A DNA stretch of 23,559 nucleotides from CAZVPF01 sp964628195 (GTDB lineage Bacteria > Planctomycetota > Phycisphaerae > Sedimentisphaerales > Anaerohalosphaeraceae). A model generated the notes under the pieces. That model saw nothing but the letters and a program-made list of their open reading frames with translations, was not told where the DNA came from and searched no databases. A program made the position numbers and the translations under genes. The stretch covers positions 1 through 23,559 of the forward strand of contig CAZVPF010000043.1 of the NCBI GenBank assembly GCA_964628195.1, given 5' to 3'. Positions 14,922 to 21,632 of the stretch are shown here, in pieces (positions within the stretch are counted from its first letter, which is position 1; every line of letters starts with the position of its first letter).

Positions 14922-16292
14922 TTATGAAAACAAAAGTTTTTCCTCTTCAATTGTTTTTTTCGTTTTTGTATTTGGTAGATCGTACACAGTTACTTTCAAA
15001 CCTTTTTGGCACAGCTCTTTTTCAATGAGTTCTTCAATTATTGTCCAATTCCCTCCAGCTTGTCCTGCACCGATTCTTGGCATATGAACCGATGCTTTTG
15101 TTTTTTCAGCCTCCTTAGCCACTTTTCTAAGGGTATTTTCTAGTGCTTCATACCGCACTCTTGGCCCTTTAGAGGCTCCGTAACCGTGCTGTGCAACCAT
15201 TAACACTGCTGTCAAATCAGATTCTAAGCGTGAGGTGTGAATGTTCCCGAGCTGAAATTCATGCTTGTGTGCTGTTTTCCAATATTTAAACTCTTCAAGT
15301 AATAGCGGCCATTTCTTTTGCATCTGTTTTGCAAATCCAGCACCCCAAGAATTTGCCTTGTCATTGATAATAAATGCTAATACTTTTTTTTCATCACCAC
15401 GAGGTTTAGTGGCATCGCCTTTTATGTATTTAATTTCATTCGTATCTTTAACCTCTTGTTTTGTTGGCAATCCGATTCCTGCTACTCTTGGATAAATATG
15501 GTTTGGGTAAGCAGGTAAGCCAACACACTCGACTTCAATTTCCCCGATACCTGCAGGCCATTCCTCTTGTTCTTTAGCTGTAAATCCAATCGCCGTACAT
15601 TCATTTACACAGCTTCTAATTGGCAACTGGATGTTGGGTTTAATATTGATATAGAAACTCTTTGAAGGAACTGAATAGTCAAGAAAATATATAGGACTAT
15701 TCGTATTCTCTTTGTGGCGTGAACACGTAAACATAAAACAAGGTTGATTTGTCAGTTTGATTGCTCTTAGCAGTATTGCCTCAGTTGATACATTAAATTT
15801 TTTCCTCCACTCCATTAATGTATCAATATTAAGACTTTCATCCTTAAGATCAAAAAAACTTCCGATTGGCATTAGAAGTTCTGCTGCAGCAAGATTGCAC
15901 AGCATTTCAAGTTGCCAATTATCTTCTTCAGTAAAATTACATTTTTGCCTCATACGCACAAATTCTCTACAATCTGGAAACAAGGTGTGAGCAATTTCGT
16001 GAGCAATAGAATATCGAATTCTTCCTGTGGGTTGATTAGGATTATATTCGATAGAAAAACGATTAGAGCCCTTAGTTGAAATTTTTGCATCTAACACACC
16101 GCTGTTAGGGGTAGTATCAATTCTTAACAATTCCGCAAGTTCAAAGGGATCATAAGGAGGTCCGCTCCATCCTTTTTGTAATGCATCAAAAACCAATGAC
16201 CTTGCTTTTTTTACAATTATAACAATCGGATCACCCAATTGAGCGATATCTCTGACAGATCTATTCGTCCATTCCATTATTGTAGATTTCAT
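14922..16292 (-). CDS. ImmA/IrrE-type metallopeptidase fused to a macrodomain
   Basis: I start at the ATG at 16292 (456 residues) because a strong promoter overlaps the region further upstream (-10 at 16352-16347), so longer readings would begin before or at the transcript start. An ATG at 16277 is also possible; ribosome binding is weak (GAAG). Residues about 25-190 are an IrrE/ImmA peptidase: SIAHEIAHTLFPD (HExxH at 98-102) and QLEMLCNLAAAELLMP with Glu129 as the third zinc ligand. Residues about 286-440 are a macrodomain of the Appr-1''-p-processing/TARG1-DarG type: YIKGDAT, NSWGAGFAKQM, VAQHGYG, HMPRIGAGQAGGNW, VTVYDLP. Macrodomains reverse ADP-ribosylation, so this is the probable antidote; the protease half may sense damage or cleave a repressor. 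The gap to the next gene is 11 bases. Confidence 0.85.
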   Translation of the reverse strand: MKSTIMEWTNRSVRDIAQLGDPIVIIVKKARSLVFDALQKGWSGPPYDPFELAELLRIDTTPNSGVLDAKISTKGSNRFSIEYNPNQPTGRIRYSIAHEIAHTLFPDCREFVRMRQKCNFTEEDNWQLEMLCNLAAAELLMPIGSFFDLKDESLNIDTLMEWRKKFNVSTEAILLRAIKLTNQPCFMFTCSRHKENTNSPIYFLDYSVPSKSFYINIKPNIQLPIRSCVNECTAIGFTAKEQEEWPAGIGEIEVECVGLPAYPNHIYPRVAGIGLPTKQEVKDTNEIKYIKGDATKPRGDEKKVLAFIINDKANSWGAGFAKQMQKKWPLLLEEFKYWKTAHKHEFQLGNIHTSRLESDLTAVLMVAQHGYGASKGPRVRYEALENTLRKVAKEAEKTKASVHMPRIGAGQAGGNWTIIEELIEKELCQKGLKVTVYDLPNTKTKKTIEEEKLLFS

Positions 16293-16346
16293 CGTAACTT
16301 CATTCCCTAAAGATAGATATAACATCAATTGTATAATTAACAATTT

Positions 16347-16375
16347 ATTATAAGATATCAAATAGGTAAAATCAA
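16347..16375 (-). promoter_or_regulatory. Sigma70-type promoter of the macrodomain/PurZ-like/ART operon
   Basis: On the minus strand TTGATT (16375-16370), exactly 17 bases, then TATAAT (16352-16347). The expected start near 16340 leaves a leader of about 48 bases to the ATG at 16292. No operator palindrome stands out beyond the AT-rich sequence around it. Confidence 0.65.
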
Positions 16376-16828
16376 AATCAAAATCCCCTTATTACTTCAA
16401 TAGATGAAGAAGTATTTTTAGTCGAATAATGTAACTTCATTTCCTTTAGCCACTCATACGCCTGTATCTCAACTTGTGCTACATCAAGATAACTCATGCG
16501 TATTTGCTCTTGTTTTCCATGCAGTGTTGCTCTACGAGTTCGAGCCAATTTGCGTAATAATGCCAATATTTACCAGCAACAAGATGACCATACCCCTTGC
16601 ACGTGGCATGCCCCCCCAAATTTAGTCCATATTAAGTGAGAGGTTTCTGGAATAAAATGGTATAGTCTTGGCGTTTTTGGGGTTCGGCTCTGCGGCTCCG
16701 CGGCTTCGCGCGAAAATAAAACACCGCCCCCGCCAGCAAACCCCGCACACATGTTTCACCCCAACGCCCCCGAACTCTATTGCCTATTGCCAAATGCGCC
16801 TGATTCCTGTTTTCTGAAACAAAACATA
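16376..16828. other. Intergenic region and boundary of the AT-rich operon
   Basis: No gene I can support. On the minus strand a TTG-initiated 62-codon frame (16566-16378) contains a plausible-looking segment MSYLDVAQVEIQAYEWLKEM, but it has no ribosome binding site and no family match I know. From about 16600 the sequence turns GC-rich, with a C7 run at 16611-16617 and repeated gcggct/ccgcgg steps near 16690-16710. A minus-strand end ATTTGGGGGGGCA near the C7 run looks a little like an insertion-sequence terminus. It is probably decayed DNA between the acquired operon and the core genes. Confidence 0.4.
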
Positions 16829-16856
16829 TTGCTTTAACCTGCCGATATGTTAAAAT
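16829..16856 (+). promoter_or_regulatory. Candidate promoter for the sulfotransferase-like gene
   Basis: TTGCTT (16829-16834), 16 bases, TAAAAT (16851-16856), with the ATG at 16889 preceded by AAAGG. Confidence 0.5.
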
Positions 16857-16888
16857 GCGCCCTTTAAGCAGTTTAATAAAGGTAACCG

Positions 16889-17458
16889 ATGAGCAACGAA
16901 GTAGTAATAGTATCCGGCCTGCCCCGTTCGGGCACCTCGATGATGATGCAGGCCCTCGAAAACGGCGGCCTCGAGGCCCTGACCGACAACATCCGACAGG
17001 CCGACCTCGACAACCCGAAGGGCTACTACGAGTTCGAGCCGGTCAAGAAAACTAAGCAGGACCCCTCATGGCTCGAAAACGCAAGCGGCAAAGTCGTAAA
17101 AATGGTCTACCGCCTGCTATACGACCTGCCCGCAGGTTACAGCTACAAAGTCGTCTTCATGAAGCGTCACCTCGACGAGGTCCTCGTCTCACAGCGGAAA
17201 ATGCTCGAAAGAACCGGCAAAGAAGGCGCAAAAATCTCCGACGACAAACTCGCCGCGCTTTTCAAAGCCGAGCTTGACAAGTTCACCAACTGGCTCGACC
17301 AGCAGGAAAACTTCGATATAATCTATATACAATACCGCGACGTGATAGAAAACCCCGCCGAGCAGTTCAAAAAGATTAACGTCTTGCTCGACAATCGGCT
17401 TGACGTCGACGCGATGACAGCCGCCGTCGACCCGTCGCTCTACAGGAACAAGGCTTAA
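16889..17458 (+). CDS. Sulfotransferase-family P-loop protein
   Basis: The product is 189 residues, soluble, starting at the ATG with AAAGGTAACCG upstream. The N-terminus VIVSGLPRSGTSMM is the PAPS-binding 5'-phosphosulfate loop motif (PRSGTS) of sulfotransferases. VVFMKRHLDEVLVSQRKML carries the usual Arg and Ser of the 3'-phosphate-binding segment (here residues about 90-108). It then has a helix with IIYIQYRDVIENPAEQFKKI, also typical. At under 200 residues it is shorter than most sulfotransferases (250-300), so it may be a minimal form. Substrate unknown. It is followed after 45 bases by a membrane protein gene on the same strand; whether they work together is not evident. Confidence 0.8.
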   Translation: MSNEVVIVSGLPRSGTSMMMQALENGGLEALTDNIRQADLDNPKGYYEFEPVKKTKQDPSWLENASGKVVKMVYRLLYDLPAGYSYKVVFMKRHLDEVLVSQRKMLERTGKEGAKISDDKLAALFKAELDKFTNWLDQQENFDIIYIQYRDVIENPAEQFKKINVLLDNRLDVDAMTAAVDPSLYRNKA

Positions 17459-17503
17459 AGACGAATAAAAAATAAACGAAACTCAGCATTAAGAGGCTGA
17501 ATT

Positions 17504-18409
17504 ATGGAAATGTCAACTATTATGAAAGTGCGTGTCGGCGCCACAATGGCCCTGGGCGCCCTTGTGCTCGGCCTGTTCTTATGGCCCATCGTCCGCCCAG
17601 TATTTCCCAGCGACACCGTAACACTCTACGGCGGGGCCGTAAATATATTCGACGCCCTCATGCTGCTCGTCGCCTGCTACGTTGTCGGCCTTGCCGGGTA
17701 TTTCATTGCCTACCCCTACGGAGCGCGGATAGGACATCTCGCCGTCCCCGCCGGGCTCGGAGTATGGTCGCTGCTTTCAGGCTCCATGCGCTCGCTTCTC
17801 GTGCTCAACCCATCCATCGACGACAGGCTCGCGATATACTCGGTTTTCAAATTCGAGGTCTTTTTCTGGCTTATGCTCGTAATGGTCGGCTCGCTCGGTG
17901 TGCTTACCGCGATCAAGATAAAAGAGCCTAAACAGCTCAAAGACGTGCCCGGCCACGAACCCGCCCCCTTCGCAGGCAGGTACATCAACGACGCCGTCGC
18001 GATATTCGTCTCCATAATTATCGCCAACGTCGTCATCTCGCTTTTCGCTCAGGACGTCCGGGTTTTCGATCCGCAGCTCGGCACCGTTACAGGCCAGCCG
18101 GCAGCAGTCCAGGTAGGATTCGCAGTTATCGCAGGCTTCCTCGCAGCCGCGTTCCTCGTCAAGCTCTTCCTCAAAACCGGATACTTCGTGCCTATACTAT
18201 GCACAGGAATACTCTATTTCATCGCCATATCCGCATCCGCCGACCGGGAAGTCCTTGCACATATGGCAGACTCATGGCCGCCGGCGTTCTTCCCCAGAGC
18301 GATAATGTCCGTACTGCCCATACAGATAGTCTGCTTCGGGGCCATAGGCTCGGTTGCGGGGTACTGGCTGGCGATTCAGTACAGCTACTGGAGAAAAAAC
18401 GCGTCCTGA
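17504..18409 (+). CDS. Polytopic membrane protein of unknown function
   Basis: The product is 301 residues; the ATG has GAGG about eight bases upstream. I see six to seven hydrophobic segments: about 10-30 (ATMALGALVLGLFLWPIV), 45-70, 78-98, 115-137 (FFWLMLVMVGSLGVL), 163-185 (AVAIFVSIIIANVVISLFA), 203-223 and 228-247, with a last one at about 268-292. There is no motif for transport or catalysis I can name, and the termini are short. Codon use is strongly C-ending, like the preceding sulfotransferase gene and unlike csrA downstream. Its family is unknown to me. Confidence 0.8.
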   Translation: MEMSTIMKVRVGATMALGALVLGLFLWPIVRPVFPSDTVTLYGGAVNIFDALMLLVACYVVGLAGYFIAYPYGARIGHLAVPAGLGVWSLLSGSMRSLLVLNPSIDDRLAIYSVFKFEVFFWLMLVMVGSLGVLTAIKIKEPKQLKDVPGHEPAPFAGRYINDAVAIFVSIIIANVVISLFAQDVRVFDPQLGTVTGQPAAVQVGFAVIAGFLAAAFLVKLFLKTGYFVPILCTGILYFIAISASADREVLAHMADSWPPAFFPRAIMSVLPIQIVCFGAIGSVAGYWLAIQYSYWRKNAS

Positions 18410-18675
18410 AACCTTCCATATTGGCAGATTTATGAGCTAAAATCAATACCTAAGTAGATATATTATGTCTGCTTAAAGCCCGTTCTTAAAAGTTCAACCG
18501 GAACAGTGACTTTTTTTTATTTCTATAAGCTCTTTACTATTAAGAGCTTCCATTCTTTAGGTCCTATAACATAAATTGTGTAAAAAAAACCGTAAGAAAA
18601 TCTCTACTTATGAAACCTTAAAACGCCGAAAACAGGGGTAATCTGTAAAAAGGCCCGGAGGGTAAGAAAATAAAT
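18410..18675. other. Intergenic region upstream of the csrA promoter
   Basis: No gene seen. A weak hairpin GTTC/GAAC (18492-18504) is followed six bases later by a T8 tract at 18511-18518 and may terminate the membrane-protein gene. A perfect 8-bp inverted repeat AAGCTCTT/AAGAGCTT with a 7-base loop lies at 18527-18549 without a T tract. I found no riboswitch consensus. Confidence 0.4.
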
Positions 18676-18705
18676 TTGTTGTGATAAGTGGAAAACGGGT
18701 ATAAT
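18676..18705 (+). promoter_or_regulatory. Candidate csrA promoter
   Basis: TTGTTG (18676-18681), 18 bases, perfect TATAAT (18700-18705). The expected start near 18712 gives a leader of about 55 bases holding three GGA motifs. Confidence 0.55.
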
Positions 18706-18737
18706 GTAAATGGTGCCGCAGAGTTTGTAGTTGACGC

Positions 18738-18760
18738 GGACTAAAGGACTTAAGAAGGAG
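18738..18760 (+). promoter_or_regulatory. Candidate CsrA autoregulatory binding sites over the csrA ribosome binding site
   Basis: GGA occurs at 18738-18740, 18746-18748 (AAAGGA) and 18757-18759 (AAGGAG, the ribosome binding site itself, six bases before the ATG). CsrA binds A(N)GGA motifs, and several bacteria repress csrA translation through such leader sites. Spacing of 8-11 bases between motifs is compatible with one dimer spanning two sites. Binding here is inference. Confidence 0.4.
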
Positions 18761-18766
18761 TCGATA

Positions 18767-19060
18767 ATGCTGGTCCTAAGCAGACAAAAGGATGAGTCGA
18801 TTGTAATTGGGGACGATGTAGAAATCACGATTGTGGATGTCCGCGGAGACAAGGTAAGACTTGGAATAAACGCGCCTAAAGAAATATCGGTTCACCGTAA
18901 GGAAATCTACAACGCCATCCAGAAAGAAAAACAGGCTAACGGCGGTGTGCCCAAAAACGGCGGAAACGGAAAGGCAAAACCTGCCGAAAGGCACGACTAC
19001 CACCGCAAACCTAAAGAAAACAGAAGCGAACATCGCAGCCCGAAAGTCGAGCAGCAGTAA
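18767..19060 (+). CDS. csrA: Carbon storage regulator CsrA with a hydrophilic C-terminal extension
   Basis: The product is 97 residues. The ATG at 18767 is chosen over an in-frame ATG at 18731 because MLVLSRQKDES is the canonical CsrA start and AAGGAG lies six bases upstream. Residues 1 to about 55 are the RNA-binding fold: LVLSRQKDESIVIGDDVEI, VRGDKVRLGINAP, then the RNA-contacting segment APKEISVHRKEIY with the conserved Val-His-Arg. CsrA is a homodimer that binds GGA in mRNA leaders and blocks or stabilises them. The last 40 or so residues (from about NGGVPKNGGNGKAKP) are Asn/Gly/Lys/Arg-rich and likely disordered; typical CsrA is 60-70 residues, so this is unusually long. No flagellar genes (fliW, flgL) are adjacent, although a chemoreceptor lies about 2.6 kb downstream. 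Confidence 0.95.
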   Translation: MLVLSRQKDESIVIGDDVEITIVDVRGDKVRLGINAPKEISVHRKEIYNAIQKEKQANGGVPKNGGNGKAKPAERHDYHRKPKENRSEHRSPKVEQQ

Positions 19061-19120
19061 GAAACAGCGTTTCCTGCCTGTTTTCACTGGTGTGCGGGGT
19101 TTATATATTTCGCAATTATC

Positions 19121-19152
19121 AAGCGGCTATTCAGCAATAGCCGCTTTTTTTA
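19121..19152 (+). terminator. Rho-independent terminator after csrA
   Basis: An 11-bp perfect stem AAGCGGCTATT/AATAGCCGCTT with the loop CAGC, running directly into a T tract. It ends the csrA transcript and separates it from the next gene. Confidence 0.9.
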
Positions 19153-19215
19153 TATTGATACTTTCTACACCTGCCGGTATTTTAACTGCAAATTTAACTT
19201 TTATTCGGAGACGGT

Positions 19216-20013
19216 ATGGGAGACAGTATGAGGGATTTTTTGCGGGACACTATTCGACGGGCAGGCGAGATAACACTTCAATACAGAAACCCCAGCAGGC
19301 AGCTTGAAATTGAGAAAAAATCCGAAAAGGACCTGGTAACCGAAGCCGACAAGGCCGTCGAGAATTTCATCATATCACGCATCGCCGCCGAGTATCCAAC
19401 CCATGCGATACTCGCTGAGGAAAGCGGTATCCACAGCGGCGATAAATACTTATGGATAATCGACCCAATAGACGGCACAACCTCATTCATACACGATCAG
19501 CCTTTCTACTCGGTATCCATAGGCCTGAAAAAAGGCGACGAGTTTGTTATGGGGGCGGTTTACGCACCGGCACTGAATGAACTTTTCGAAGCTGAAAAAG
19601 GCTGCGGCGCATTTCTAAACGGCAAACCGGTAAAGGTCTCCAGCCGGGACCAGATCACGCAAAGCGTTATGGCTACAGGCTTTGCGTGCCTCAGACAGGA
19701 TCACCAATACAATAACCTGCCATTTTTTAACGAGCTGGCAGCACGGCTGCGCGGGGTAAGGCGGTTCGGGTCGGCTGCGGTGGATCTTTGCTACACCGCA
19801 TGCGGAAGGCTTGAAGGATTCTGGGAGCTGAACCTGAAAATATACGATATCGCCGCGGGAATGGTGATTTTGCGCGAAGCAGGCGGAAAAGTGACAAACT
19901 TCGACGGCGGGCAGGAAGACCTCGAAAACGAGATTCTTGCTACTAATGGACTGGTTCATGAAGAAATGATTAAGACCCTGACACGCATAAGAAAACAGGC
20001 TTACGGGCGGTAG
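19216..20013 (+). CDS. Inositol monophosphatase family protein (SuhB-like)
   Basis: The product is 265 residues, normal for the family. The ATG at 19216 has CGGAG five bases upstream; an ATG at 19228 with GGGAG is nearly as good. Metal- and substrate-binding motifs are complete: DLVTEADKAVE (Asp in the first site), LAEESG (Glu), WIIDPIDGTTSFIH (DPxDGT), and the distal WELNLKIYDIAAGMVILREAGG (W-D-x-AA type, here with YDIAAG). It hydrolyses phosphate monoesters such as myo-inositol 1-phosphate, or fructose-1,6-bisphosphate or PAP in other family branches; the substrate is not decided here. Magnesium-dependent, cytoplasmic. Monocistronic-looking, between a terminator and msrA with a 44-base gap, so msrA may be co-transcribed. 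Confidence 0.92.
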   Translation: MGDSMRDFLRDTIRRAGEITLQYRNPSRQLEIEKKSEKDLVTEADKAVENFIISRIAAEYPTHAILAEESGIHSGDKYLWIIDPIDGTTSFIHDQPFYSVSIGLKKGDEFVMGAVYAPALNELFEAEKGCGAFLNGKPVKVSSRDQITQSVMATGFACLRQDHQYNNLPFFNELAARLRGVRRFGSAAVDLCYTACGRLEGFWELNLKIYDIAAGMVILREAGGKVTNFDGGQEDLENEILATNGLVHEEMIKTLTRIRKQAYGR

Positions 20014-20057
20014 CACAATTTTCCAAACAAGGGGCGGTCAAATTCGTAAAACTTTTT

Positions 20058-20729
20058 ATGAAGACGACTTATATTAAAATACTAAGCGCCCTGTATGTAA
20101 TTGCTATAGCTGCGCTTATGGTGTGTTTCTCTATTGTTTCCATCGCGTGTGAAGAAAGGGGAATTATGGCTGCCGACAATGAAAAAACCGGGTCACAAGC
20201 AGGGCCTGGTGCTGATAAATCGTTTGATGACAATAATTTAAATGAAAACAAAGACTTTGAGCAGGCCATATTCGGGGCAGGCTGTTTCTGGGGTGTTCAG
20301 TTCACTTTTGACCAGCAGGAAGGCGTGGTCGATACGGAAGTGGGTTATACAGGCGGGCATGTCGAAGATCCGACTTATAAACAGGTATGTTCCGGAAATA
20401 CGGGGCATACTGAGGCTGTAAGAGTTGTTTTTGACCCTGCAAAGACGAGTTATGAAGAGCTTGTTAAGCTGTTTTTTGAACTACACGACCCGACACAGAC
20501 CAACAGGCAGGGCCCTGATGTGGGTTACCAGTACCGCAGTGTGGTGTTTTACCTGGACGAAAACCAAAAGCGGACAGCGGAGAACTACATTCATAAACTC
20601 AATGAAAGCAAGACTTTATCGCGTCCTGTCGCAACAGCGGTTGAACCTGCCAAGACTTTCTACCGTGCTGAGGAGTATCATCAGCGATACCTTGAGAAAC
20701 GCGGCAGAAAGTCCTGCAGAGTTCGATAA
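20058..20729 (+). CDS. msrA: Peptide methionine sulfoxide reductase MsrA, probably lipoprotein form
   Basis: The product is 223 residues. It reduces methionine-S-sulfoxide in proteins. The catalytic motif GAGCFWG (residues about 73-79) begins the MsrA domain; VGYTGGHVEDPTYKQVCSG, GHTEAVRV, HDPTQTNRQGPDVGYQYRS and AEEYHQRYLEKRG follow as in canonical enzymes, and a C-terminal Cys (KSCRVR) may serve as resolving residue. The first 31 residues form a hydrophobic signal ending in SIAC, a likely lipobox, so this form is exported to the envelope. That start has no clear ribosome binding site. A second in-frame ATG at 20166 (MAADNEKT) has AAAGGGG four bases upstream and would give a cytoplasmic 187-residue enzyme with the whole catalytic domain. 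Both may be used. Confidence 0.92.
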   Translation: MKTTYIKILSALYVIAIAALMVCFSIVSIACEERGIMAADNEKTGSQAGPGADKSFDDNNLNENKDFEQAIFGAGCFWGVQFTFDQQEGVVDTEVGYTGGHVEDPTYKQVCSGNTGHTEAVRVVFDPAKTSYEELVKLFFELHDPTQTNRQGPDVGYQYRSVVFYLDENQKRTAENYIHKLNESKTLSRPVATAVEPAKTFYRAEEYHQRYLEKRGRKSCRVR

Positions 20730-21036
20730 CAGCTCCCTCGGCGAGTGCCAATTTTCATGCCCGGCCCCCCGGCACGGGCACATTTTTGGTTGCGCAACCC
20801 TTTTTCTGATATATACTTCGGATAATAGTGCAGGAAATATTACAGGTGTTTTTATGGGTCTTTTGGTATAATTTCGGAGGAGTTTGGAAACAGGAAAAAT
20901 TAGGTAAAAATACTTAGAAAATTGCCGGGAATACCCCGAAAAATGCCTGATTTGCGTCATATTTTTCGTTTAAAATCATTTATATCGCCTAATTTTTTGA
21001 TATTTTTTGTTAAAATTTATTAAAGAAGTGGATGCC
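20730..21036. other. Intergenic region between msrA and the LuxR-type fragment
   Basis: No gene seen. A GC-rich inverted repeat TGCCCG/CGGGCA (20758-20780) and a small palindrome GGTTGCGCAACC (20788-20799) followed by CTTTTT may together end the msrA transcript, but neither is strong. An extended -10 (TGGTATAAT, 20864-20872) with no good -35 lies on the plus strand, followed by GGAGGAG and no lasting frame. 20890-21030 is very AT-rich. Confidence 0.4.
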
Positions 21037-21267
21037 TCATGTCCTGTTTGCAGTGATCTCAAACCTGGCGAGCTGGACAACAGAATCGAGTTTCATTTTA
21101 TCCAGAATGCGCTGCCTGTGGTAGTCAACTGTCTTTGGGCTGAGTTCAAGTTTGAGCGCAACCTGTTTGTTGCTGTTTCCTTCGGCGAGCATTTCCATGA
21201 TCTGTTTTTCTCTTGAGGTCAGACGGTTTTTCAGTTCGAAATATTTTCTTCTGGTTTTGTTATTTTC
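21037..21267 (-). pseudogene. LuxR/FixJ-type HTH domain without a start codon
   Basis: The minus-strand frame from 21267 down to TGA at 21039-21037 encodes 76 residues ending in a full LuxR-type HTH: RLTSREKQIMEMLAEGNSN, KQVALKLELSPKTVDYHR, then QRILDKMKLDSVVQLARF. The key LTxRExxV-like start, the K-x-A recognition turn and SPKTVDYHR are all intact, so it reads as a transcription-factor output domain. No ATG, GTG or TTG lies between the upstream in-frame TGA (21270-21268) and the HTH, and no receiver domain precedes it. Loss of one A in the run at about 21262-21265 would join a GTG and the frame. It is either a recent frameshift, a sequencing error, or a start of rare type. A strong promoter lies just upstream (21319-21347). 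Confidence 0.65.
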
Positions 21268-21318
21268 TCACCTCAAATCAATTACATCAAATCGCTTACG
21301 CTACCGGAGACTTTGCTA

Positions 21319-21347
21319 ATTATAGACAGGAAATGTTCTGTTAGCAA
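21319..21347 (-). promoter_or_regulatory. Sigma70-type promoter reading toward the LuxR-type fragment
   Basis: On the minus strand TTGCTA (21347-21342), 17 bases, TATAAT (21324-21319). The expected start near 21312 is about 45 bases before the open frame, with GAGGTGAG at 21274-21267 in the leader. Confidence 0.55.
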
Positions 21348-21378
21348 GAATATATTTATCAAAGCCAAAAACTTTTTA

Positions 21379-21406
21379 GTTTGGGGTATTCGATTTTTTA
21401 TATAAT
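21379..21406 (+). promoter_or_regulatory. Weak candidate promoter for the chemoreceptor gene
   Basis: Perfect TATAAT at 21401-21406 with a poor -35 (GTTTGG, 16 bases upstream). It would leave a leader of about 220 bases. Motility genes often use other sigma factors, which I could not recognise here. The rest of 21348-21632 holds no gene. Confidence 0.3.
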
Positions 21407-21632
21407 AGGTGGATTTACCTAACACTAATCAGATAAACAGGGCAATTCAGGTAAACAGGTTCAAGTTTTTCATTAAGCATAAACTGTATATAAACGAAGA
21501 AATTCCTGAGAAAGCTACAATATTGCAAGCAAGTGTTACGAAAATGTAAATTATCGCACTCCAACACAATATTGTATTTTTCCAACAGCCGAATTTTAGA
21601 ATTTTTGAAAAAGTGTTAAACGGGAGCATGTT

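Noticed and set aside
16570..16752. 60-codon minus-strand frame with FAGGGGVLF and CCW ending
   Set aside because: Odd composition, low-complexity start, no ribosome binding site; more likely non-coding GC-rich sequence.
18527..18549. 8-bp inverted repeat as a terminator
   Set aside because: No T tract on the 3' side in either direction; left as an unexplained hairpin.
18410..18760. Cyclic-di-GMP or other riboswitch ahead of csrA
   Set aside because: I could not match the conserved core of any riboswitch class I know, and the transcript start is likely near 18712.
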